The notes under the pieces are model-generated. The model saw nothing but the letters and a program-made list of their open reading frames with translations, was not told where the DNA came from and ran no database searches. Shown piece after piece: positions 7,820-15,141 of a DNA stretch of 64,000 bases. Numbering within the stretch: the stretch's first letter is position 1; each line of letters opens with the position of its first letter. The stretch lies in NCBI RefSeq assembly GCF_014267175.1, contig NZ_JACMTR010000002.1, positions 3,621,501-3,685,500 of the forward strand. Direction: 5' to 3'. The translations under genes and the position numbers were made by a program. Source of the stretch: Pseudonocardia sp. C8 (lineage in GTDB: Bacteria > Actinomycetota > Actinomycetes > Mycobacteriales > Pseudonocardiaceae).

Positions 7820-9385
7820 TCAGGGACGGGTGAGCGCGCAGCGGGCCCCCTCGGGCGGCAGCGTCAGGTGCACGAGGTAGTCGGCCACCACGTCGTCGAC
7901 GCAGGGGTGGCCCTCGGCGGCGGCGGTGTGCTGGGCGCCCTCGACGGTCAGCAGGCGGGCGTGCAGCGCCTCGGCCAGCCGGACCCCGGCCCGGTACGGC
8001 GTGGCCGGGTCGCCGGTGGTCGAGATGACCAGGGTCGGCGGGAGGCCCGGCGCGTGCGGCAGGTGGGCGACGCCGGTGGGGGTGATCGGCAGGAACGCGC
8101 ACGTGTCGAGCGCGCCGGAGGTGCCCCGCCCGGCGTCGGCGAACGGCGCGGCCGCGGTCGCGCGCCGGGACAGCTCGGCGGCGACGGTGCGGTCGGTGAT
8201 CCGGTCCCCGTCGGCGCAGTTGACGACCTGCAGGGCCTCCATGTCGTCCGGGTAGGTGCCGTCGGGGCGACGGCCGTAGTACTGGTCGGCCAGCCGCAGC
8301 AGGGTGGCGCCGTCTCCGGCGCGCAGCTGGGCGAGCCCCGTGGACAGCTCCGGCCACGCGTGCGAGCCGTACATCGCGGCGAACACGGCGGTGAGCGCGT
8401 CCGAGTAGGACAGCGTCCGCGTGTCGCCCGGCACCGGGGCGGGCCGGTCGATCAGCGGCCGGGTCAGGGCCTGGAACTCGGCCGTGGCACGCGCCGGGTC
8501 GGTGCCCAGTGGGCAGGACGGGCGGCGCACGCAGTCGGCCGCGAAGGCGTCGAACGCCTGCTGGAAGCCGGCCATCTGGGCGACGCTGCTGTCCACGGCG
8601 TTCTCGGTCGGGTCCACGGCGCCGTCGAGCACCATCGCCCGGACGTTGCCCGGGAACCGTTCGGCGTACTCGGCGCCGATCCGCGTGCCGTAGGAGAAGC
8701 CGAGGTAGGTGAGCCGGCGGTCGCCGAGCGCCGCACGCAGGATGTCCAGGTCCCGGGCGACCTCCCGGGTGCCGGCGTGGGCCAGCACGTCGGCGCCCGA
8801 GCGCCGCACGCAGTTCGCCGCCTCCCGCCGGCTGCGGTCCTCGGCCCGCGCGACGCCGGCCGGGGAGGTGTCGTGGTCGGCGTCGGCTCGCTCGGCGTCC
8901 CACTCCGCGTCGCTGAGGCAGTCGATCCGCGGGGTGCTGGCCCCGACCCCGCGCGGGTCGAACCCGACGACGTCGAACGGCCCACCGCCGAGCGCCCCGC
9001 TCATCCCGGCGGCGAACGACGTCCCGGACCCACCCGGGCCGCCGGGGTTGAGCACCAGCGACCCGATCGCGGGCTGGTCGGCGCGGTTCCGCAGCACCGC
9101 GACCTGCGCGGTACGCCCGCCGGGTGCGGCGTAGTCGAGCGGGACCTCGAGCCGTGCGCAGTCGAACGCCGGGTCCTCGAACAGCGCACGGTCGTCGGCG
9201 TTCGTCGCCAGCGGCGCGCACGGCCCCCAGGCCAGCCGCTGGCCGTAGAAGCGCTCGAGACCGGGTGGGACGGGGGCCGGCCCGGGCTCCGCCGGTGGAC
9301 CGGCCGCCGGGGCCGCACAGGAGGTGACGGCAAGTCCGGTGAGGACGGCCAGGGCGGCGGCCACCCGGTGACGTCGACGGGCCAT
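7820..9385 (-). CDS. Secreted lipoprotein alpha/beta hydrolase, tripeptidyl-aminopeptidase type
   Basis: 521 aa. The N-terminus is a lipoprotein signal (RRR, hydrophobic stretch, lipobox VTSC with lipidated Cys23) followed by a Pro/Ala-rich linker. The alpha/beta-hydrolase core has an oxyanion loop NPGGPGGSG, a nucleophile elbow GFSYGTR (Ser231), and a C-terminal TAP-like domain carrying the Asp/His part (STTGDPATPY; GAQHTAA). Such actinomycete enzymes release N-terminal tripeptides or hydrolyse esters at the cell surface. The start was set at the ATG before the signal peptide, with GAAAGGG upstream; the frame stays open for over 100 codons upstream. Confidence 0.88.
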   Translation of the reverse strand: MARRRHRVAAALAVLTGLAVTSCAAPAAGPPAEPGPAPVPPGLERFYGQRLAWGPCAPLATNADDRALFEDPAFDCARLEVPLDYAAPGGRTAQVAVLRNRADQPAIGSLVLNPGGPGGSGTSFAAGMSGALGGGPFDVVGFDPRGVGASTPRIDCLSDAEWDAERADADHDTSPAGVARAEDRSRREAANCVRRSGADVLAHAGTREVARDLDILRAALGDRRLTYLGFSYGTRIGAEYAERFPGNVRAMVLDGAVDPTENAVDSSVAQMAGFQQAFDAFAADCVRRPSCPLGTDPARATAEFQALTRPLIDRPAPVPGDTRTLSYSDALTAVFAAMYGSHAWPELSTGLAQLRAGDGATLLRLADQYYGRRPDGTYPDDMEALQVVNCADGDRITDRTVAAELSRRATAAAPFADAGRGTSGALDTCAFLPITPTGVAHLPHAPGLPPTLVISTTGDPATPYRAGVRLAEALHARLLTVEGAQHTAAAEGHPCVDDVVADYLVHLTLPPEGARCALTRP

Positions 9386-9676
9386 CAGCGGTTCCCTTTC
9401 ACTCGCACTGCGGGCCGGACGGGATCCGCCGGCGCCCGAGCCCGGAACGGGCGAGGCAGGACGACGATGCGGGACCCGGCCGAGCCGGGCGAGGGAGTGC
9501 GCACCCGGCCCGCCGGGGACGTCCCCCGGGAGGGCGTGGGGCCTGCCCGGTCGGGACAACCCCTGCGGTCCTCGGGAGCGGAGCGCCCCGGGCGCCCGTC
9601 GACGCCTGGTCACGACCGGCGCGACGGCATACCGGCGGCGGGTACGGTCGGCTGCACGGCAGAGAAGAGGCACCAC

Positions 9677-9910
9677 ATGAGCAGTGCAGACGACCGTGCC
9701 GGAGCAGGCAGGGGGCCGGAGGCCGCCGGGGTCGAGCCCTCGGCCGCCGAACCCGACCCGGCCGACGAGCACCCCGAGCAGGAGGTGCCGATCGGGTCAC
9801 CGGTCGGCCCCGACGAGTGGCGGGAGCTCAAGCGGCGGGCCGAGCAACCCGACCCGCCTCCCGACCGGGACGACACCGCGGAACAGGACCCGGAGGCCCC
9901 GAGCAGCTGA
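9677..9910 (+). CDS. Small acidic, probably disordered protein sharing a module with its neighbour
   Basis: 77 aa, rich in Pro, Asp, Glu and Ala and without a predicted fold, membrane segment or signal peptide. Its central piece PDEWRELKRRAEQPDP closely resembles MEEYRELVTAAEQPDP in the protein encoded 93 bp downstream, and both are followed by an Asp/Glu-rich stretch. The start ATG follows AGAAGAGG. The function is not recognised; the shared module suggests a common binding partner or a common origin with the 10003 gene. Confidence 0.65.
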   Translation: MSSADDRAGAGRGPEAAGVEPSAAEPDPADEHPEQEVPIGSPVGPDEWRELKRRAEQPDPPPDRDDTAEQDPEAPSS

Positions 9911-10002
9911 GCTCCCGCGGCGGCGCACGCAGCGGGTGACGCCGCGATGACGCCCGGTCCGCAGACTCCCCGACGGCGGTATGGGGCCCGAGGGGAGCGA
10001 CC

Positions 10003-11637
10003 ATGGCGAACGGTATGCAGCAACAGGCCGGCGGGACCACGGCAGGCATTGCCCGGTCACCGGCCGAGTTCACCGCGGAGGAGCTGGTCGCGACCTCGGT
10101 CCGGGTGCACAAGCCGTCCTGGATGCGGGGGCGGACCCGGTTCCCGGTGTCGATGGAGGAGTACCGGGAGCTGGTCACCGCGGCCGAGCAACCCGATCCG
10201 ACGCCGCTGAGCGCCGACACCGACGACACCCTGGTGGAGGACCCCTCGACCGAGGTGGCCACCGAACCCGTGTACGACGTGCTGGACTTCGCGGACGTCC
10301 CGGAGGACGCGGCGCCGGCCGACCATGCGGGGAGCCTCGCGCCCGCGACCACGCACTCGTTCGAGGGCACGCCGCAGACCGGCTTCCGGCCCCCGGACTG
10401 CACGATGGCCGTCGGCCCCGCCGACGTGCTGGTCGCGGTGAACGTCGACCTGGCAGGCTACCGCAAGGACGGCAGCCTGCGGTTCCGCTGGCCGAACATG
10501 ACCGCGCTGTTCTCGACGGTCCTCCCGGCCGGGGCGGGGCTCTTCGACCCGAAGCTCGCCTACGACCACTACGCCGGTCGCTGGATCATCGCCGTCGCCG
10601 CCCGCCGCCAGTCCCCCGCCGGCTCCTGGATCATGCTCGGGGTCTCGCAGGGCGCGGATCCGGCAGGGGCCTGGTGGGTGTGGGCACTGGACTTCGGGGT
10701 GGACGGCAGCACCCCCAGCGCCAACTGGGCCGACTACCCGATGCTGGGTTTCGACACCCAGGGCATCTACCTCACCACCAACCAGTTCGCGGTCGGCGGG
10801 AGCGGTGGTTTCTCGTACGCCAAGCTCCGGATCCTCAACAAGGCCGAGGCGTACGCGGGCGCGGCGCTGGGCTGGTACGACTTCTGGAACCTGCGCAACC
10901 CGGACAACTCCGTGGCGTTCACGGTGCAGTCGACGATGCATTTCCGGGGAACCGGGGGAAACCCGCCGGCGTACTTCTGCAACGCGTTGTGGCCGTCGGG
11001 CAGCACGTTGACGTTGTGGCAGCTCGACGACCCGCTCGCGCACTGGCGGGGTGCGCAGCCGAACCTGCGGGCCCACCGCGTCGCCTGCCGCTCCTACGAC
11101 CTCCCACCGGACGCCGAGCAGCCCGACACGACCACGCGGATCGAGACCAACGACACCCGGTTGCTCAGCTCGGTGTTCCAGTTCGTCGGTGGCACGCAAC
11201 GGCTGTGGACCGCGCACACGTCGAAGATCACCTGGTCCGGGGACTCGGCCGCCCGGTGCGCGGTCCAGTGGTACGAGATCGACACCACCACGCGGCAGGT
11301 GGTCCAGCAGGGGGCGTTCGGGGCCAGCGGTTTCTACTACTTCTTCCCGGTCGTTCAGACCGACATCAGCCGAAACGCCCACCTGTGCTTCAGCCGGTCG
11401 AGCAGGCAGGAGTACGGGTCGCTGCGCCAGACCGGGCGGCGGGTGACCGACGCGGCGAACAGCATGCAGGGAAGCGCGCTGGTGAAGGCCGGCGAGAGCG
11501 CCTACACGCTCGGGCGGTGGGGTGACTACTTCGGTCATGCCCGGGACGGTGGTGACGCGAGCAGGGTGTGGCTCTACGGCGAGTTCGCCGACGCGGTCAA
11601 CAGCTGGGGCACGTGGATCTGCGGCACCCGATTCTGA
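10003..11637 (+). CDS. Large beta-rich (propeller-like) protein of unknown function
   Basis: 544 aa. Residues 1-90 are polar and acidic and include the module shared with the small upstream protein. From about residue 120 onward the sequence is a series of beta strands with repeated aromatic/Gly turns (CTMAVGPADVLVAVN, YDHYAGRWIIAVAARR, WGDYFGHARDGGDASRVW), consistent with a beta-propeller, though the exact family is not recognised. There is no signal peptide. A GGGGAG ribosome site precedes the ATG. The TauE/SafE gene starts right after its stop, suggesting one transcript. Confidence 0.7.
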   Translation: MANGMQQQAGGTTAGIARSPAEFTAEELVATSVRVHKPSWMRGRTRFPVSMEEYRELVTAAEQPDPTPLSADTDDTLVEDPSTEVATEPVYDVLDFADVPEDAAPADHAGSLAPATTHSFEGTPQTGFRPPDCTMAVGPADVLVAVNVDLAGYRKDGSLRFRWPNMTALFSTVLPAGAGLFDPKLAYDHYAGRWIIAVAARRQSPAGSWIMLGVSQGADPAGAWWVWALDFGVDGSTPSANWADYPMLGFDTQGIYLTTNQFAVGGSGGFSYAKLRILNKAEAYAGAALGWYDFWNLRNPDNSVAFTVQSTMHFRGTGGNPPAYFCNALWPSGSTLTLWQLDDPLAHWRGAQPNLRAHRVACRSYDLPPDAEQPDTTTRIETNDTRLLSSVFQFVGGTQRLWTAHTSKITWSGDSAARCAVQWYEIDTTTRQVVQQGAFGASGFYYFFPVVQTDISRNAHLCFSRSSRQEYGSLRQTGRRVTDAANSMQGSALVKAGESAYTLGRWGDYFGHARDGGDASRVWLYGEFADAVNSWGTWICGTRF

Positions 11638-11638
11638 C

Positions 11639-12355
11639 GTGGACGCCGTACTCGTCGCCGTCGTGCTGGTCGCGGTGGCCGCGGCGTTCGTCGTGTCCGC
11701 CTCGGCCGGCTTCGGCGGCAGCCTGATCCTGGTGCCGGCGCTGGCGTTGCTGCTCGGCACGAAGCCGGGTACCGCACTGGCGGCGCTGCTCCTGGCCTCG
11801 AACAACGTCGTGAAGGTGTGGGCCTACCGCACGACGATCCCGTGGCGGAGCGCGGCACTCGTGGTGCTGCTCGTCGCGGTCGGGGCCGCGCTGGGGGCGC
11901 TCGCGTTCGTGGCGGTGCCGGACGACGTCGTGACGATCGCGGTCATCGTCACGTTCGTCCTCGCGTTCGTCGCGGAGCGGTTCGACCTGACCCGGCTGCG
12001 GCGGCTCGGCGCGGGCGTGCTGGCGTTCGGGTCGGGGGCCACCTCCGGGTTCGCCGGGACGTCGGGCCCGCTGAAGGGGCTGGCGGTGCGCAGCCTCGAC
12101 CTGGACCGCCGGTACCTGGTCGGCGCGCTGTCGCTGGCGTCGCTGGTCGGTGACGTCACCAAGACCGCGATCTGGACCGAGGCCGGACTCATCCCGTTCG
12201 ACGGCTACCTGCTGGCGCTGGCCGCGGTGCCGCTCATGTTCGGTGCCACCTACTTCGGCCGGCACCTCAACTCCAAGCTGGGCGAGCGCGGCTTCACAGG
12301 ACTGTTCTGGCTGGTCATGATGGGGTACACGGCACGGCTCGTGGCCGGCCTCTGA
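11639..12355 (+). CDS. TauE/SafE-family (sulfite exporter-like) membrane permease
   Basis: 238 aa with seven to eight transmembrane helices. The two-fold repeated family motif appears as SASAGFGGSLILVPAL near the N-terminus and GATSGFAGTSGPLKGLAVR in the second half. The family moves small anions such as sulfite or sulfoacetate. The start is placed at GTG 11639, 2 nt after the stop of the preceding gene. The Shine-Dalgarno match is poor, so translation may depend on coupling; an upstream GTG at 11522 is possible but would overlap the previous gene. Confidence 0.82.
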   Translation: MDAVLVAVVLVAVAAAFVVSASAGFGGSLILVPALALLLGTKPGTALAALLLASNNVVKVWAYRTTIPWRSAALVVLLVAVGAALGALAFVAVPDDVVTIAVIVTFVLAFVAERFDLTRLRRLGAGVLAFGSGATSGFAGTSGPLKGLAVRSLDLDRRYLVGALSLASLVGDVTKTAIWTEAGLIPFDGYLLALAAVPLMFGATYFGRHLNSKLGERGFTGLFWLVMMGYTARLVAGL

Positions 12356-12373
12356 GCGACCGGAGGGTGCGGA

Positions 12374-12787
12374 ATGGCCGAGCCCACCCGGTCCGGTGCG
12401 GCTCGCCGGGCCGGCGTGCTGATCGCCCTCGCGGTGGCGTCCGGTGGCGCGTGCGGCGACGAACCGGGGGGCGGGCAACCCTCCGGTGTCACCGGGGTCG
12501 CGGTCGTCGACGTCGGCTGCCCGACGCTCACCACGGCGGAGGCCTGCCCGACCCGCCCGCTCCCGGCGCACGTGCGGATCACCGATCCCGGCTCGTCGGC
12601 GACGGTCGCCGAGGTCCGGACGCCGCCCGACGGGACGTTCCGCGTCGAGCTGGCACCCGGGCAGTACCGGCTGCACGCGACCACGGTCGACGGCCGGCCC
12701 CTCCCCTACGCCGAACCGTTGACCGTCGAGGTGCCGGAGGGTCGCTTCACGCCCGTCACGATCCGGTTCGACTCCGGTGTCCGGTAA
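12374..12787 (+). CDS. Putative secreted or lipoprotein-like small protein with a carboxypeptidase-regulatory-like fold
   Basis: 137 aa. The N-terminus has Arg residues and a hydrophobic stretch ending GGACGD, a weak lipobox-like site without the usual Leu/Val at -3. The mature part carries PPDGTFRVELAPGQYRLHAT, typical of carboxypeptidase-regulatory-like or Cna-B-type beta-sandwiches. GAGGGTG precedes the ATG. Its 3' end overlaps the 3' end of the opposing SARP gene by 82 bp. No specific function can be assigned. Confidence 0.65.
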   Translation: MAEPTRSGAARRAGVLIALAVASGGACGDEPGGGQPSGVTGVAVVDVGCPTLTTAEACPTRPLPAHVRITDPGSSATVAEVRTPPDGTFRVELAPGQYRLHATTVDGRPLPYAEPLTVEVPEGRFTPVTIRFDSGVR

Positions 12788-13560
12788 GGGGCCCCGGCCC
12801 GGCCGCCGTCGTGGTCCAGCCGGTCGACGTGCGCCGTGATCAGGTCGGTCAGCCGGGGCGACGGGTCGACACCGAGCTCGGCCCGGACCAGGGCGTGGAA
12901 GGCGCGGTAGTGGCGGACGGCCTCGCCGACGTTGCCCTCCGCGAGGTGTAGCACGAGGAGCGTGTGATGGGCGCTCTCCCGCAGCGGCTCCAGCCGGATC
13001 GACTCGAGCGCGGCGGTGATGCCTTCCGCGTAGCGCCCGCGGACCCCGAGCTGCGTCGCGGCGATGTCGAGCGCGTGCAGGCGGAGCTGGCGGAGCCGTT
13101 CCCGCTCGTCGACGACCCAGTCCTCGTACCACCCTGGGAGCAGGTCGCCGTGCGGGCCGTCCGGCGTCAGCTGTGCCTCCCCCGCCGTGGGTCGTTCGAT
13201 CAGCCGCCGCGCCCAGTGGATCACCGCCGTCACGTCGACGTGGACCTCACCGCCGAGGCCCAGGTGTCCACCCCGGATCTCGACGAGGCCGGGGTCGATC
13301 CTCCGCAGCTTCCACAGCGCGGTGCGCAGGCTCCCGCAGGCCCGGGCCTCGGGCACGTCGGGCCACAGGGTGCCGGAGGCGACGGCGCGCGGCAGCTCGC
13401 CCCGCAGGCCGAGGAGGGCGAGGAGCCGCCGGCACACCACGCACGGGTGGACGTCCACGCCCTCGACCACGAGCCGGAAGCCGTTGACCAGGATCAGACG
13501 GATGCGTCCGGCCGGTGGTGCCGGCTCACCCGCGGCCGGCCGCGTCCCCGCGAGTGCCAT
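12706..13560 (-). CDS. SARP/AfsR-type regulator with BTAD domain
   Basis: 284 aa. Residues 25-100 form an OmpR-like winged helix (ACGSLRTALWKLRRIDPGLV), followed by a bacterial transcriptional activation domain (BTAD) of TPR-like helices (LRQLRLHALDIAATQLGVRG to HYRAFHALVRAELGVDPSP). The ATG at 13560 lies behind AGGGGG; the frame is open for 150 codons upstream, but those read as noise. SARPs usually activate nearby secondary-metabolism or transport genes. No biosynthetic scaffold genes lie in this window, so its targets are not evident. Four Cys in the N-terminal half (CVVCRR and others) are unusual. Confidence 0.82.
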   Translation of the reverse strand: MALAGTRPAAGEPAPPAGRIRLILVNGFRLVVEGVDVHPCVVCRRLLALLGLRGELPRAVASGTLWPDVPEARACGSLRTALWKLRRIDPGLVEIRGGHLGLGGEVHVDVTAVIHWARRLIERPTAGEAQLTPDGPHGDLLPGWYEDWVVDERERLRQLRLHALDIAATQLGVRGRYAEGITAALESIRLEPLRESAHHTLLVLHLAEGNVGEAVRHYRAFHALVRAELGVDPSPRLTDLITAHVDRLDHDGGRAGAPYRTPESNRIVTGVKRPSGTSTVNGSA

Positions 13561-13667
13561 GGCAACCCCCTGGAGTCCTGCCGGGGTCCTCGCGGTGGGT
13601 GCGCGGGCCGTTACCCGCAGCGGTCGACGTCCGGCGGGGTGTGACGGCAGCCGGCCGGCGCGGGCTC

Positions 13668-14891
13668 CTACCGGCCCGCGGTCGCCAGCTCGGCGATGAT
13701 CGTCCTGGCCATCTGCGCCGCCGGGTCCTGGCCGTCCGGCGACGGTGCGAGCGAGGTCCACACCACGACGCTGATGTCGCGCTCGGGGTCGTACCCGGCA
13801 AAGGTGTTGAACCCGGGCAGCTCCCCGGTGTGGCCGTAGAAGCTCCCGAAGCTCGCGAGCGCGAGGCCGTAGCCCGGCCCCTCGGGGGCGGCGGGGTCGA
13901 CCGGCCGGACGCTGTCGAGCCGGGCCTTCTGCAGCTGCGGGCCGAGCAGCTCGCCGCCGACCAGCGCACGCACGTAGCGGGTCAGGTCGTCCACGGTGGA
14001 GATGCCGGCGCCCGCGCTCCACGCCCAGGACGGGTTGGTGAAGGTGACGTCCATCGGCGCGAGGGTGCCGGCGCGGGCCGCGGCCTGCGTCTCCGGCGGC
14101 AGCACGTTGGAGTCGATCGTCTCGACGAAGGTGCCGTAGGTGTAGCCCTCGGGATGCGGGTCGGGCAGGGCGGCGGAGGTGAGCGCGGGGAAGGAGGACC
14201 CGGTCATGCCGAGCGGGCCGAGGATGCGCCGCTCGATCTCCGTCCCCAGCGGGTTGCCGGTGACCTGCTCGACGATCCGGCCCAGCAGCGCCGTGTTGGT
14301 GTTGGAGTAGTAGAACCCCTGGCCGGGCGGGAACTCGACCGGCAGCGCGAGGCCCATCCGGATGAGCTCCTCGGGCTGGAACACCGTGCCCGGGTCGGCG
14401 TCGATGCGCCGGTTCAGCTCCGGGTCGGTCGTGTAGTTGCCCAGCCCGCTGCGCATGGTGAGCAGCTGCTCGATCGTGATGTTCCGTCCGTTCGGCACGT
14501 CCGGCCGGTAGGTCGCGACGGGATCGTCGAGGCGGAGCCTGCCCTCGTCGACGAGCTGCAGGACGACCGTCCCGGTCCAGGTCTTGGTGACGCTGCCGAT
14601 GCGGACGTGGTCACCGACCTGCACCGGGTCAGTGCCGCGGTAGGTGCGGGTGCCGAGGGTGGTGGTCCAGTCGCCCAGCTCGGGCGAGCGGACCTCGACG
14701 ACGGCGCCGGTCACCAGCAGGTCGCGGGCGAGCTGCTCCAGCTGCGGCTGCAGGGCGACCCCGTAGTCGGGTGTCGCGGCGGCGGGGGCGGCCTGCGCGG
14801 CGCAGGCGCCGGTCGCCAGCAGGGTGACGGCCGCCGACAGGGCGGCCAGGGCCCGGCGCCGCCGGGCGGGGGCATCGACACGCGTGGTCAT
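13668..14891 (-). CDS. Secreted serine hydrolase, beta-lactamase class C / DD-peptidase family
   Basis: 407 aa with an N-terminal Arg-rich signal peptide (about residues 1-36). Active-site motifs are all present: SxxK as SVTK (Ser100, Lys103), YSN (Tyr195, Asn197) and HTG (residues 354-356). This fits esterase, D-aminopeptidase or DD-carboxypeptidase members acting outside the membrane. The ATG at 14891 has GAGGAGAGG upstream and overlaps the stop of the 62-aa gene in an ATGA, so the two are translated together. Confidence 0.88.
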   Translation of the reverse strand: MTTRVDAPARRRRALAALSAAVTLLATGACAAQAAPAAATPDYGVALQPQLEQLARDLLVTGAVVEVRSPELGDWTTTLGTRTYRGTDPVQVGDHVRIGSVTKTWTGTVVLQLVDEGRLRLDDPVATYRPDVPNGRNITIEQLLTMRSGLGNYTTDPELNRRIDADPGTVFQPEELIRMGLALPVEFPPGQGFYYSNTNTALLGRIVEQVTGNPLGTEIERRILGPLGMTGSSFPALTSAALPDPHPEGYTYGTFVETIDSNVLPPETQAAARAGTLAPMDVTFTNPSWAWSAGAGISTVDDLTRYVRALVGGELLGPQLQKARLDSVRPVDPAAPEGPGYGLALASFGSFYGHTGELPGFNTFAGYDPERDISVVVWTSLAPSPDGQDPAAQMARTIIAELATAGR

Positions 14892-15076
14892 GGTCCGGAC
14901 CTCTCCTCGGGCGGGGATGCGGGCGGCGCGGCGGCGAGCAGTCCGTCGATCGTGGCGACCAGGCCCATCCAGCCGGCGAAGTCGCGGGAGCGGCCCTGCT
15001 CGTCGCGGGCGCACCCGACCGGCGACTCGCCGTCGAGCCGGATCTCCAGGCGGATCACGCTCGCCCTGCCGTCCAT
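14888..15076 (-). CDS. Small 62-aa protein translationally coupled to the serine hydrolase
   Basis: A short frame of 62 residues starting MDGRASVIRLEIRLDGESPV, with GGAGG 8 nt upstream of its ATG and a stop that overlaps the hydrolase start (ATGA). The beta-strand-like N-terminus (IRLEIRL), the RDFAGWMGLVATIDGLL helix and the disordered Pro/Glu tail look like a real small actinobacterial protein. I do not recognise a named family. Coupling suggests a partner or regulator of the hydrolase. It lies downstream of the LAL regulator, 65 bp from that gene's stop. Confidence 0.65.
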   Translation of the reverse strand: MDGRASVIRLEIRLDGESPVGCARDEQGRSRDFAGWMGLVATIDGLLAAAPPASPPEERSGP

Positions 15077-15141
15077 CCGGCCAGCCTCCGCCCTGCCGCG
15101 CCCCGCGGGACCCGGGAACACCCCAGACGGCACCCCAGTGT

